Shown one piece after another: positions 46,201 through 59,407 of a stretch of DNA of 64,000 nucleotides. The position numbers and the translations under genes were made by a program. Each line of letters begins with the position of its first letter. Position 1 is the first letter of the stretch. This stretch comes from Henckelia pumila (taxonomy: Eukaryota > Streptophyta > Magnoliopsida > Lamiales > Gesneriaceae), in contig NC_133120.1 in assembly GCF_033568475.1 (NCBI RefSeq), forward strand, positions 86,384,151-86,448,150, in the 5' to 3' direction. The notes below the pieces were generated by a model. That model was given only the letters and a program-made list of their open reading frames with translations, was not told where the DNA came from and did no database searches.

Positions 46201-49200
46201 AACACCTGATACCTCAAGATGGACCTGGAAAACATCCAGATCAGGGGTTGGAAATGGTTGTACGTTATTACATGATAAGTAAATTTTGGTCTCATCTTTT
46301 GACGTAATTAGTTTTCACCAATGGTCATATTAATAATAGGACTGTCACTGGGAATAGATAATGCGGAGACAAGCAACTAATTGTTTATTACAGAGTTTTG
46401 AGATGTCGCTGATATTAAGTATGCAAATATGAGAGCGTTGAAGGTGGCGCTGATCTTGTTGAAGGTGGCACTGATCTTGTTTATGGAACCATTGAGAGAG
46501 TAGGCAAAGTTAGTTCATGAGACTGCTTATGTGAATCTGGACTTCAGCATGCATAGATAGACTCTAAATCAAAGTTATCATACTACTAAAGAGCGGAAAT
46601 TCTTAACCAGATTAGCTATGTATGCCATCCATTCTCAACTAGTCAGCATAATACATTGTTTTTTTAATAGGAAACTTATATATATTATATGCTATAATAA
46701 AATCTTACAAAAGGCAGATAAGATATCCGCTAGTTACATTGTAATCAACATGTACAACAGTTTAATAGAAATATCAGGCAACAAGAACCTTGAACACTGA
46801 GAGAATCCCAATTAATTTTGCATTAGATGCAAAGATCCAAATAATCACAACACTTCACAACAACTAAATGAGGTCACCAAACACCAGAAGCAGGGGAGCA
46901 GCCAATGTTTGTCCTAATGTTCGAGATATTCATCCCCTCAGTCACTTTAATGTTCGACTTTACACACCACCTCATACGATCATATATGTTATTAAATCTA
47001 CAGAAATCCAACATAAATTAGGCCAAGTGGCCCATGCAATACAACTATCTAGCCCATTAAATATAAAATGGGAAAAGGTTTGACTTTGTGGTAGCAAGTA
47101 CCTGTCATCATGCCAAAATGAGTTTGCGTCAAGTTCAGGCAGAACAAGTGTGGCATTCATGATTCGAGCAGCAAGAACAGCATTACAAATCTAGCATAAC
47201 CAAACAACCTCCATGGAGTCAAATGTTATTCAAAAATTCTATGTCACCATATAAGTAGCAAAGTTGGCTTCTTTAAATCATGACACAGAGTGACAAGATT
47301 TTTGAAATATTTCCCATCTTCGCATAGAAGGCATCACATGTGTTTAATAAACATAGTAAATAAAATCAGTGCAAGTAAATAACAACTAATATTTGGATGT
47401 CCCACAAATGAATGTTGACTGTTGACTGGGGACAGAATCAAGGTCTACTTCCACAATTATTTTACGACAACAGAATATAGACAGTGTCACCTCAGAGTGA
47501 AGAAGTACAGGAGAAGAGTAAAAAAGTGACCCTCATGCTACTGGCTACCAGATCAGCAAAAAAATTGACCTAAAGATGAAATTTTTGAATTAAAAGGTGC
47601 AAAAAATTTATAAATTATGCTTGAAGCTAGAGTATCCCATCATTCTAACCAATGGGTTTTGTGAGCAGAAGATTATAACTGTGTTACTACTGTTTCATTA
47701 CAAGATTAGTAGCATACCGCACTTCTTTGCTGATTGAGGCCACCATTACAGCGAACTCGTAAATAACCATTGGTTTCTGCTGGAGGAGCTGCACTTGCAT
47801 ATATATAAAACCATAATCAAGAAATCACGATACTTTGCATATAGAAACTCTTTACAACACTAGTCTACTGAATAGATTGGAGGAACTAAGATTTTAAAAT
47901 AAAACAATGACTGAGAATAAGAATGACAATTCAATAAAAGTTAGTTTCTTAAGAAGGAACAGTAATCTATAGGGTATGAACTCCAATTTAAGTAAAAGAC
48001 CTACAAGGCCAATGAGAACGTGGAGCAGAAGATGGTCTCCATCCACCGGTAGCAGCTGTAGCCCAAAGTGTATCCACATCAATCTGTCATACAAGACAAA
48101 AATGACAAGCATAACAAATAAGGATATCTCTATTAAATTCCAAAGGTTCCATAAGAAAATAGTGGTGAGCATGATAATCTCTGTAGTACTAACCTAGACA
48201 AGATAGGAAATTTATAATAAGCAGAGATGCAGCTGTCATAGTCATAAAGACAACTAATATGCCTTCACCATGAAACCTTCCATGACATGAGACAAAACCA
48301 CGTAACTAAAATGAATTCTACCAACGAGCTGTTACCACTTGGCTGTGTTCCCAATCTTAATAGAAGAATAATAAATGCCCTAAAAACTAAAACTCTTTCA
48401 GACCTAGAATTAACAAAGAGCAATGAAGAAAATGACAATAAAAAACTAAGTCATTGTATCTTTTGTGAGATAATTATTATGAAACTATACATAGAAGAGT
48501 ATCGACTTGTAACTGTTGTGGATAATGTCAGCAAATCATTTTTGTCACGAAAGAAAACACAGAGAAGTTGTAATAATGAATATAATTACGTGAGGTACTC
48601 AAGCAAATCCGATCATTTTTAAGATATTTTCATGGCGGTTTAGCATGAAGAATAAATATACCTGCAATTAGCAGATATTTACCATACATAAATTTTTACA
48701 AACATGTCATTACCCCCTCCTTCTAAACCATAAAATAACAAAAAAAATCCTTCCTGTTTCCAAACACAATATTCCTATTTCACATACTAAAAGTGTAGAG
48801 TGAATCTTCACTTGCACCGAAAAAGCCATTACCAAACACATCAACACTTCAGCAGCAACCACAATTTTCTAAACACGATGTTAATATTTCACAAACTAAA
48901 ATTAAAGAGTGAAAACTTGCAACGAGAAAGCAGCAATCAGAACACTTCAGCAGCAACTATTAAGTAAACATTCCCAATGTAAATACGCAAAAAAAAAAAA
49001 TCAAAAAAAAAAACGATAATGACCTCAGATCGAGATGCGGCTCGATTGGTTGTCTTGGTAGCAGATAAAAGAGATATCGTGCAGATCACAAGTACGATTA
49101 CAGCAACTGATAATCTGCCAAACATGCCTCTAACTCCAGATTGCTTCTGCTGGTGCCTATGCACCGGTCTACTGGAATCGTCAAAAAAAAAATCATCAGC

Positions 49201-49227
49201 AGATCCGACTCCAAAGTTTTGCAGCAC
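43254..49227 (-). CDS. O-fucosyltransferase family protein (plant GT106-like), 8 coding exons
   Basis: Exons in gene order: 49024-49227, 48005-48083, 47718-47788, 47102-47190, 45852-45975, 45486-45769, 45269-45398, 43254-43868. All introns are GT-AG and the phases fit, giving 531 aa. The layout is type II Golgi: ~35 cytosolic residues (MLQNFGVGSADDFFFDD), one membrane helix (~36-56, RLSVAVIVLVICTISLL), a short stem, then the catalytic domain. Motifs: LRVRCNGGLNQQRSA (~104-118), FWHDDSGFHGVYDVDHF, the conserved HxR region IHLRFEMDMLAF (H272, R274), CPLTPEE and SDIFMPTYDGPSNFANN (~399). Relatives use GDP-sugars to modify cell-wall glycans or proteins; the substrate cannot be told from sequence. 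Intron 7 carries a Tourist-like MITE. Confidence 0.9.
44679..44803. mobile_element. 125-bp Tourist-like MITE in an O-fucosyltransferase intron
   Basis: Ends GGTAGTGTTTAGGAGAGCTT / AAGCTCTCCCAAATACTACC are inverted repeats, and TAA flanks both sides (44676-44678 and 44804-44806), the 3-bp TSD of PIF/Harbinger elements. The interior folds back (AAGCACTTCTCAACTTTT / AAAAGCTGAGAAATGCTT). It shares these interior motifs with 4668-4772. Confidence 0.8.
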
Positions 49228-50346
49228 AAAGATGAGCAGATAAGATTATTCAAATGTCACACTCATATTCGAAAATTCACCTTCTCATTGTCGGGGATCA
49301 ATGATTATGATCAAACTTTCTGCTGTACACCAATGTTATTTGTAGAACAGCACCGTTCGTGTGAAAGAGTGAGCGAAAGGTACGCAGAGGAAAAAGAAAC
49401 CGAAATGAAGAAATAGTTGGCAATGTGTGTTCATTTCTGTTTTTATACTCAAAAAGATTATTGTCCTCCAATTTATTTATTTATTTATTATTATTTTTAA
49501 AATTCATCCAATATTTGCGTAAATAATAATTTTATCGTAAAATCATAAAATATTATATTGATATATTAATACAGTAATGTTGAAAAACAGTAAAATTATT
49601 ATTAGTGTTATGTTGGAATGTCCAAACAAATCGAATAAATAAATATATCTTGCAATACGATAATAAGAAATGAAAAATAACAATACTTTGTTTATCTTGG
49701 AGAATGAGATATAACATTTGGAAAACCAAAAACCTTTTTATTGTTCGGATGTTTGGTAGGAATTTAAATCAAAGTATTGTGTTTAATGATAAATATCCCA
49801 ACATACGATTATGTTTGTTAAATACATAAGCATCACAATTAATTGCAACTATATAAACATCACAATAATTGCAAGTATGGGGAAGAATGATTCACGGTTT
49901 CGGGCAATTAGTGTGTGTTTACTATCACTAAAAACATTATTCTTGATTTTTATTAAAAAAAAATCAGTTTGTTGTGTTTCTTAAACTCAAAATTTTGCAT
50001 CAATCTTTACTTAATTTAATTTAAATACGCTAATTCTAAAATAATATATAAATATATATATATATAACAAAAAAAAAAGTGATTTGATTTTTTTAAAAAA
50101 AGTATAAAATCATTTATTATCCCACCATCGCTCAACAATTAGCTCTTCTTAATTAGTTTAACTATTTTAACAATAGAAATCGCAAACGGTCACTTAAACT
50201 TCAACTCTTCTTGATTTTTAATATTTATTATCAATAAACAACCTCATGGAACTTAAAAATTAACAAAGTTACTTTAGAGCTCGAGTTTCACCAGGAATAA
50301 GAGTGACAGCATCAATGTACAGCATTACTGGTATAACATGTAATCC
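49228..50346. other. Promoter region of the O-fucosyltransferase gene and 3' flank of the CCDC97 gene
   Basis: AT-rich intergenic DNA between two minus-strand genes. ATTTATTTATTTATT runs near 49478 and a short (AT)n near 50050 are the only repeats. No ORF with a recognisable family is present. Confidence 0.5.
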
Positions 50347-52530
50347 TCAAACATCATCAAAATACTTGTCTTCAGCATCTTGACTAGCTACTTTCATCCA
50401 GTGATCGTCCAACGTCTCATCCTCGTCTATTTTCAAGTAATCCATGTGTCCATGATCTGCCCCAGATAAAAACTTCTGCTGCATTATGTATGTAAACTGC
50501 TCCATTCGATCGCTTAATTCAAGATTTGTCTCCTTGTTCTTGCAAGAAATGGGATCAAAATTAGATTAAACAGGCACCAAGAGACTCATATGTATCATGA
50601 TGCACTAAATGAAAACCAGGGGCAAGGGGTGAATGTAAGCAGCCAAGAGATACATCAACCCAACAATGGAGCATACTTTGTTTCATGGTCAAGCCAAAAA
50701 CCATGTAAGATTAGAAACATACAAACATACAGAAAACTAACAATGAGTAATTCCAAGTGTGATTTTTGTAAATGTTAAAACACGACTGCTTTTGTGTTTA
50801 GAAAGATAAAAGGTGGGAAACATAGACCAAGTTTATTTACATTTTGGGGAAACGTTTTATATTTTCCTGAAAGGAAAAAGAACAATCCACTCTCAGCTTT
50901 GCTTCAATTCATTTTCTCCCCACACATTTCCACCCTATTTCACAATTCTACGTACAATCTTTATGTTTATTTTCATCTTTTACAACCCCAAAATCAACTC
51001 AATATTATATTATATCCTAACCCAATAATTATATTACAAAGCACTTAAAAGTGTATAATCTAACATACACACAATACTAGACAATCAAAACAAACATTTG
51101 TTGCAGCCACGTATTCAAAAAAAATTTTAAACACGCGTTCAAAAAACATTTCCTTGAAACACCCAAGAATGCCGTGAAGCATTACTCTATCTGTTCACGA
51201 AATAATTGAAGTATTCGAATAAGCATGAGAACATCAAATGATAGTAAGAGTGCATAATTCATTGTTAAATAAATTAACTGTAATTAGAAAAACTGATAGT
51301 AAGAAAGCACACGAAAAGCCCAAGAAACAAAATCTTTACCTCAATTTTCTGTTGGCTCCTACTAGAAGGGCCAACTTCCATGTCCTCTCCTCCCTTCTGA
51401 GTTGTCTCCTCCACAACTTTTTTATTTTCATTCTCTTCCTCATCCTCTTCCTCTTCTTCTTCCTCCTCCTCCTCTTCTACCTCTTCTTGCATTTCCGGTT
51501 CATTCCCTATCCAGTCGCTTTGAGCCACACCCGCCCTTTGTTGCTCCCCTCGAATTTTCTCCACCAATATTGCCTCTTCTGATCTTCTCATAAGAGTTTC
51601 AGACCACCGTTCCCCAGGTCTCGCCATGCTTCTTCCACTCGGATCCTGAAACTTTCCCACGTATTCATGATGCAAATAAGGTTCTCTTTCCCTCATAGCA
51701 TCCTCCGAAAAATAATGTCCATCCAGTATTAACCTATCCATGTATGCCAGCCTCCTATTCTTAACCTTAACGGACTTAGACTTCTTTTCCTCCTCTGTTG
51801 GACTCATTACACTTCGTAGGCGATTTAAATGCCAATTGATTTCATAATCCTCTTTCAACACATCGAATTCATCAAGCTCCGTGAGTGATAAATTAGATCC
51901 ATAACGCTCTAAATCCATCCAAAAAGGTACAAAATTAGGAAATTTCAGATAAGGTGAAAAGAGCGTGTCTTATATATAGCTAGTTACATCAAAATCCAAA
52001 TCCAAAAAGATTAAAAGAATGAATGTAAGTATGTAACTGAAACAGATGCAAATTATAGTTATCTAATTGGGCTGTTGATTCAACTAAGCGTTAATCCATG
52101 TGTCTGGGTTAAAATCCATTTTTTTTACACTTCTAAAATTTAAACATATACACCAGTTCGCAGTTCGCCAAATCAACCATTCAAAATGTCATAATTTAAC
52201 AACCAGTCTCTTCGATGCCGATATTTCCATTCCATCCTCAAAAGCAATGCTTAAAGTTTCAATTTTTTTCATTCGTGCCTATCTATATATCAAAGAATGA
52301 AGTTTTTTTAAAAAAGTAAAACATCCAGAAAATGGTCGCGAAAAAGTACCCAAGAAAACGGCGGCGTCGCGAGAGAGAAGGTCGAGGAGGAGGGACTTGC
52401 GGTAGGAGGGGTTGGCGGCAGCGGAGGATTGTACCTTGCGAGGATAGTACAAGTCGTCAATCAGCGACAATCGATCTGCTATGCTTTCACCAGCTTCCCT
52501 GCTAACTGTAGCAGTGTCCGATTTTCCCAT
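50347..52530 (-). CDS. CCDC97-like (DUF2052) protein, 3 exons
   Basis: Exons 52350-52530, 51340-51908 and 50347-50538, GT-AG introns, 313 aa. The domain follows the CCDC97/DUF2052 layout: RKSLLLDLLSRDAAVFLERYG across the first junction, LTELDEFDVLKEDYEINWHL, KNRRLAYMDRLILDGHYFSE and DAMREREPYLHHEYVGKF (~130-147). An almost pure Glu run (~202-220) is encoded by a CTCCTCTTC-type microsatellite. The short last exon encodes a conserved C-terminus (DDHWMKVASQDAEDKYFDD). The human homologue is reported with SF3B splicing-factor particles; a nuclear splicing-linked role here is inference. The upstream 428 bp before the copia element is probably its promoter. Confidence 0.85.
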
Positions 52531-52958
52531 CTCCGAAATTTCGAATTCTCGAGGAATTAATGAACTATAAATTCCAACGGAATCACTTCACCTTATAACG
52601 CATTATAATTAAGCTCGGAATAAATTTATAGCTCTTTCGATTTCCCTTTCGGCGGGTGAAATCTCCAGATACTGTTCCAGCCCTTCCCGATAAATTACGA
52701 TTCAAAACTTATAATTTTACTATTATTTATAAAGCAGCGAAAATAATATTTGTCCCCAGCCCCATAAAAATATAATATTACGATATTTAATTATGGTCAG
52801 TTGTACGTACGTATCCAAGGCAATAACAGCTTTCAATAAAATTCAACGACATATGTTGTGTTTAAAAAAGTTTTTAAAAATTTGTAATTCTTACTAATTT
52901 TAATAAATATTTATACTATATATAAGAAATCTGCTTATCAGACAAAAAAAAAACTATC
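52531..52958. other. Upstream region of the CCDC97-like gene
   Basis: Short, AT-rich 5' flank between the start codon (52530, minus) and the copia TSD (CTATC, 52954-52958). No TATA box stands out with confidence. Confidence 0.4.
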
Positions 52959-53115
52959 TTTTAAAATTATAAAGAATATGGAGTTGAGAGAATGAGTAGG
53001 AGTGCTTTATTCACTATTGAAGGCCTCAATTTATAGAGTGTATTTACAGATTTGAATAATATATAACATGATAAACTTAATCTCAATGATCATCTACAAC
53101 AAATTATCTATAAAA
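52959..53115 (-). repeat. 3' LTR of the minus-strand copia element
   Basis: 157 bp matching 59408-59564. Both terminal dinucleotides have mutated (TG to TT and CA to AA on the plus strand). Confidence 0.88.
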
Positions 53116-53268
53116 ATCCCCCTTAAATGATTATTGAATTAACAAATCGCTACAGAGAAATATGGGGTCTTGAGTGCTGCCTCATTAAAATCTTGTCAGA
53201 AAAACCTAATGGAAAAAACCTGAACGAAGAAAAAAGAACACAGCAATAGATGCTCCCCCTGATCTCAA

Positions 53269-56200
53269 TCATCTAAGATCTTTTAACTGATGCATCTCTA
53301 TTTTATGCACCAATCTCTTGAAAGTTGATGTCGGTAGTGCCTTTGTAAATATGTCAGCTACATTATTACTTGAACAAATCTGATGAACATCAATATCACC
53401 TTTTTCTTAAAGCTCGTGTGTGTAGAAGAACTTCGGTGAGATATGTTTTGTTCTATCTCCTTTGATGTAGCCCCCTTTTAATTGTGCAATGAATGCAGTA
53501 TTGTTTTCGAATATAACTGTTGGGCTATCTTTGGTTGTTGGCAACCCGCATGATTCTTGGATATGTTGCATCATAGATCTCAACCATACACATTCTCTAC
53601 TTGCTTCATGCATTGTCATAATCTCAGAGTGATTTGAAGATGTTGTTGTTAGGGATTGTTTCACTGACCTCCATGATATGGCAGTGTTTCCTCGTGTAAA
53701 CACATAGCCTGTCTGGGATTTAGCTTTATGTGAATCGAAAAGATAACCTGCATCTTCATATCCAACTAAAGAAGACTTTGATTTTGTTGAATAAAATAAT
53801 CTCATATCGGTTGTACCACGAAGGTAACGAAAAATGTGTTTTACACCATTCCAATATCTTCGGATTGGACATGAGCTATATCTCGCTAGAAGATTAACAG
53901 AAAATGCTATATCAGGACGAGTATAATTTGCGAGATATGACAATGCTCCAATCGCAATTAGATATGGTACTTCTGAACCTATGATCTTTTCTCCATCTTC
54001 AAGCGGTCGAAAAGGATCTTTGTTAGTATCAAGTGATCGAACAACCATTGGTGATGCTAATGGATGTGCCTTATCCATATAAAAATGTTTTAATACCTTC
54101 TCTATATATGATGATTGATAAACAAATATCTCATCTTGTAAATGTTCAATCTGTAGTCCAAGACAAAATTTTGTCCTTCCCAAGTCTTTCATCTCGAACA
54201 CATTTTTCAGGTAATTGCAGTTTTAGCAAGCTCTTCTGGAGTGCCAATAAGATTTAGATCATCGACATATACCGCCACAATTGCAAAACCCTTATATGTT
54301 TTTTTTATAAATACACATGGACAAATAACATTATTTGTGTATCCTTCTTTTAACAAATATTCACTAAGACAATTGTACCACATGCGTCTAGATTGCTTTA
54401 ATCCATACAAGGATTTATGCAGCTTTATTGATAACATAGTCTTGGGAGTTGCATTATTTTCTCTTGATAGTTTGAGTCCTTCAGGGACTTTCATATATAT
54501 ATATATATATCACTATCAAGTGAATCATAAAGATAAGCAGTTACTACATCCATGAGTTGCATATCAAGATTTTCTGATACTGCTAAAATGATCAGGAATC
54601 GAAAAGTAGTGGCATCCATCACAGGCGAATATGTTTTCTCATAGTCAATTGCAGGTCTCTGCGAGAAACCTTGGGCTACGAGTCGAGCTTTTTATCTTAC
54701 AATATCGTCATTTTCATTCCTCTTTCGCACAAAAACCCACATGTATCCTACTAGAATTACATTTTCAGGGGTTCGAACTACGGGTCCAAACACTTTACGT
54801 CTTTCTAGTAAATCTAATTCAGCTTGTATGGCCTCTTTCCATTTTGGCCAATCATTTCTCTTTTGACAATCATTAACCGATTGTGGTTCTAAATCCCCAT
54901 TATGCATAATGTCAAAGGCCACATTTAACACAAAGGCATTATCAATAATTGTATTATTTCGATCCCACAATTTTCGAGATGATATGTAATTTGTTGAAAT
55001 CTCATTATTTTAACCAAGTTGCAATTCTTCGGGAATATTTTCTATACCAGGTTCATTGATTTCTCTTACAATATCATCCGAAATTTCTTCTTCGGGAGCT
55101 TTTGGATTTTCTTTATATTGTACCTTTTTTTTTCGAGGTACAGTGTCTTTTGAACCAATTGGTCGACCACGCTTCTGGCGTATTTTAGATTCGTTTGCAG
55201 GTTGAATATTAGTTGGTGTTGTGAAAATTCCTTGCAAGCATACGAGTGTCAAGTTTTAATATAGTGATTAAATCTGATATCGATACCTCAGGGAGTAAAA
55301 TGAAAATATTTAGTAATTGTAATTAAAATAGTCTTAATTTTATCTAGAAAATCAAAATTCGAGAATTTTTGCAATAAAAAAATAATCAGATGATGTTAGA
55401 TAGCACGCACACAACTTTCAGGAATAATCAATCAGAGAAAAATAGTCTAGAGGTATAGATTTCACATGGTTTCAACAACAGTCAATCCTAAATAATTAAT
55501 CTTCATGAATTTCAGTCAATTAATAGCCAAGAACACTTAAGTTTATTATTTCCCTCTCCCGAGCAACAAATAATGTTTATCAACTACAATTCAATTCCAA
55601 TATTCCTATTAAGAATTTATCGCAGTGATCTATCACAAAACAATGTTCTTTTTAAAAGCTCTGTTAAAATCATACACTCTCCCGAGCTGTATAAATAATT
55701 AACAGTGTAGTTTTTAATGTCCTATTTAAAATCCCCTCTCCCGAGCAATGATTTCAAATAAATATAACAAATCAATTATTGATCAGATAATTGAAAAGAC
55801 AATCAATTCTAGAAAAAACAATTAATCTAGAAGAAATTCAATTCAATAAAATCAAATATTCATGAAAGCGTCTACACCAGGTTCCATCTAACCTCTAGAC
55901 TCTAAAAATTTAGTTCATAATCAAATTCTGAATAAAATAATAATTCATAGATTCAAGCATATTCAGAATAAAATAAAAGATAAGAAACAAATCCGTCGTC
56001 GACGCCGTGTCCGGACTATCGAACTCCGTCTTCGTTCTTCAGTTGAGCTCCAGAAATCCTCAGCAAAATCTCACGATTAATTCTCTGATCTGTAGTGAAT
56101 GTGTGTGGCGGCTCTCCCCTTCACAAGTCTAACAAAAATCCTTTTATAACGTGCACAAAAGCCCACAAAATCAAGCCCATAAAAATTTCCCGATTTAATA

Positions 56201-59200
56201 AAATTTCCAAAACACAGCGACGGGGCGGGCGCTCAAGGAACGGCGCGGGCGCGCCTAAATCTCGATTTCAATTCTCTCGCTTCAACAAAAAACCAAGCGC
56301 GATAGCTTTCCTCTTCTCCTCATTAGCGCTAAATTAAGCGCTGACTTTTAAGCCCAATAATAAAGCCCAACACTATTCCTTCTTTTTTTTTATCTGATCG
56401 TTCTTTTCTTTTCCTTTTCCTCTTCTTTTCTCTTTCTCTTCCAACTTTCTCTATTTTCTTCACAAATTCGCATTTTTCATCACTTTTCCAAATAAATTCA
56501 ATAATTCTCTGCAAGCACAAAAACAACACAACATAAATCTGCTCGAAACAAGCAATTAACAATTAAAATCATATATAAATTAAGTGTATAAAATACACTT
56601 ATAAGTTGGTCCTACAGGGATATCAATTTTCACAGGGGTATTCTCTGCGTGTATATGTGACTTTGTCACATTCTTTGTATTGACAAAAGTATCGGGCAAT
56701 TGATTCGCAATTCTTTGCAAGTGAACGATACTTTCAACTTCTTGCTCACTTTGATTATTTCGAGGATCATAATGAGATAGTGTTTTCTCATTCCAACTAA
56801 CTTTTCGTTGTTCTTCAGGGTACAACTTTACTACTTCTAAAGTTGGAAACTCTGACTCATCAAAGTGGCAATCTGCAAATCTCGCAGTAAAAAGATCACC
56901 AGTCAAAGGTTCCAAATATCTAATAATAGATGGTGAATCAAATCCCACATAAATCCCAATTCTACGTTGTAGACCCATTTTGGTTCGTTGTGTGGGTGGG
57001 AGAGGGACTTGAACTGAACAACCAAATACTCGAAGGTGAGAAACATCAGGTTCTCGACCGTAAGCAAGTTGTAAGGGTGAGTACTGGTGATAATTAGTTG
57101 GTCTTATGCGAACCAATGATGCAACATGTATTATGGCATGACCCCACGCAGAAGATGGAAGTTTCATTCTCATTAGTAATGGTCTAGCAATTAACTGCAA
57201 TCGTTTAATAAATGCCTCTCCTAAGCCTTTTTGTGTATGAACATGGGCAACTGAATGCTCAACTGAAATCCCTATTGATATACAATATTCATCAAATGCC
57301 TGCGATTTAAACTCAGCAGCATTATCAAGACGAATTTTCTTGATTGAATAATCTGGGAATTGAGCTCGTAATTTAATAATTTGCGCAAGTAATCTAGCAA
57401 ATGATATATTTCGAGTTGAAAGCAAACTCACATGTGACCATCTAGTAGACGCATCAATAGATATCATGAAATAGCGAAATGGTCCACATGGTGGGTGTAT
57501 AGGCACACAAATATCCCCATGGATTCTTTCCAAGAAAGTTGGAATTTCAACATCAACCTTTGTAGGGGAAGGTCTTATAATTAGTTTGCCTTGTGAACAA
57601 GCAACACATGAATAATCATTATGCAAAAGAATCTTCTGGTTCTTTAAAGGGTGTCCATGTGAGTTCATTATTATTTTGCGCATCATTGTTGCCCCAGGGT
57701 GACCAAGACGATCATATCATAGTTTGAAGCTTTGTTGGTCGATAAACTTCTGGTTTGTGCAAGTGTTTGCTTCAACTGTTTTTATTGTGGTACAATACAT
57801 CCCAAAAGGGAGTGCACATAACTTTTCTTTTATCTGCTTCTGGCCAGATATAATAGATGTAATACCAAGGTATTCAACATTATTCTCATTTAATGTTTCA
57901 ATATGATATCCATTTCGACGGATATCTTTAAAGCTGAGCAAATTTCTGCTGGATTTGCTAGCATATAGTGCATTTTTAATGTATAGGCTTGTATCATTTG
58001 GTAAAATGATTTTTGCCTTTCCATAGCCTTCAATAATTTTTGATGCACCTGATATTGTTATAACATTATTTTCAGCTAATGTTAATTCCAAAAAATATCT
58101 TTTATTTTGAAGGATGGTATGTGTTGTACCACTGTCTGCGAGGCATTCATCGTGATATTTCATCATTAATCTAAAACAAAATATGACTTAATAAGCAGTA
58201 ATTTCAATAAAATGATAAATAAAATTTATTGAATAATAATCAAATAACATCACCGAAAATCCTAAACATGAATTGAAATTCAAAACAAAAACTAGACGAC
58301 GATAACCTAATAACAAAAAAATTGAACTCCAAGTAGAAACAAAGTCATAGAAAACATTATTCTTTGTTTTCTAACACACCACCGCCAATAAAATGATCTA
58401 TATTTCCATCAGGATGAGCGAAGAAATCAGAGACATCCAAGTGAGTTATATCAACTGGATCATCGGAATCCACAAGATTTGCCTCTATTTTTCCATTTTC
58501 CTTCATCGAGCTTTGGTAAAGATCCACAAGATGTTTTGATGTACGACAGGTACGAAACCAATGTCCTTCCACCCCATATCTATAACATTTATCTTCAAAC
58601 ACCTTTGAACTTTTTTCATTTGCTTCTTCATTATTGAAATTCCACTGCTGGTGGCTTGTCTTATGTTTCTTTCCAATTTGTTGCTGATAGTTTCTTCTCT
58701 GGCCACGGCCACGCCTGTTCTCATTGTTATGATTTTGTGTTGAGTTAGCATTTGCTTCAGGAAATGCATTTCCATTTACTTAAGGAAATGGTGTAGATTC
58801 AATTGGGCGCAATTGGTGATTTTTCATGAGTAACTCATTATTTTGTTCAGCAACTAGTAAGCAAGATATTAGCTCGGAGTACTTTTTGAATCCACGTTCA
58901 CGATATTGCTGTTGCAGGAGCACATTTGATGCGTGAAAAGTGAAGAATATTTTTTTTAACATGTCTTGATCCGTGACTTTCTCTCCATAGAGTATTAGGG
59001 TGGAGCTGATCTTAAATAATGCAGAATTATAATCACTTACAGACTTGAAATCTTGTAAGCATAGATGCATCCATTCGTATCGAGCTCTTGGAAGAACAAT
59101 AGTTCTCTGATGGTCAAATCTTTCTTTTAGATTTTTCCAAAGCTCTTGTGATTCTTTCACGGTGAGATACTCGATTTTCAACCCATCGTTGAGATGATGA

Positions 59201-59373
59201 CGAAGGAAAATAAGTGCTTTTTCATGATCCTGCTGGGACATTTCATTTCCTTCTTTGATTGTATTCCCTAAATTCATAGAGACAAGGTGGATCTCGACAT
59301 CCAATATCCATGACAAGTAGTTCTATCCGGACAAATCAAGTGCTTCAAATTCAAGTTTGGTGATAGTCGACAT
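53269..59373 (-). pseudogene. copia gag-pol of the minus-strand element, multiply broken
   Basis: Gag starts at 59373 (MSTITKLEFEALDLSG), hits TAG near 59324, then runs SWILDVEIHLVSM to ~58780, with another stop before the zinc knuckle. The knuckle CYRYGVEGHWFRTC has Tyr for its second Cys. Gag ends at 58357. After a ~190-bp gap the protease begins (CLADSGTTHTIL, ~58140). Integrase keeps its acidic triad (IHGDICVP, IRLDNAAEF, GLGEAFIKRL; 56610-57686). After the solo LTR come RT (IVAVYVDDLNLIGT, ~54260) and RNase H (LVGYEDAGYLFDSH, ~53760), with stops near 54694 and 53407, ending MHQLKDLR at 53269. It cannot yield a polyprotein. Confidence 0.85.
55217..56604 (-). mobile_element. Solo LTR (1,388 bp) of a Ty3/gypsy (Tat/Athila-like) element
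   Basis: On the plus strand it runs TGTTGTGAAAATTCC...CACTTATAA with GTTGG on both sides (55212-55216 and 56605-56609). Ignoring it and one TSD, the minus-strand polyprotein continues from DIPVGPT to NIQPANESK in frame. On the minus strand the 3' end CTTGCAAGGAATTTTCACAA is typical of Tat/Athila-group LTRs, from general knowledge. One terminal dinucleotide has mutated. It contains three CTCCCGAGC-type motifs. No PBS or second LTR is present. Confidence 0.82.
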
Positions 59374-59407
59374 GATGAAATCTCAAAGAGCACTCGTGCT
59401 GATAACT

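Noticed and set aside
46195-46230. Short exon-like segment (VHLEVSGVE, minus) in an O-fucosyltransferase intron
   Set aside because: Joining 47102 to 45975 already gives the conserved HDDSGFHG sequence in phase, so the segment is not needed.
48287-48622. 111-codon plus-strand ORF in an O-fucosyltransferase intron
   Set aside because: Low-complexity composition, no recognisable domain, and inside a well-supported intron on the other strand.
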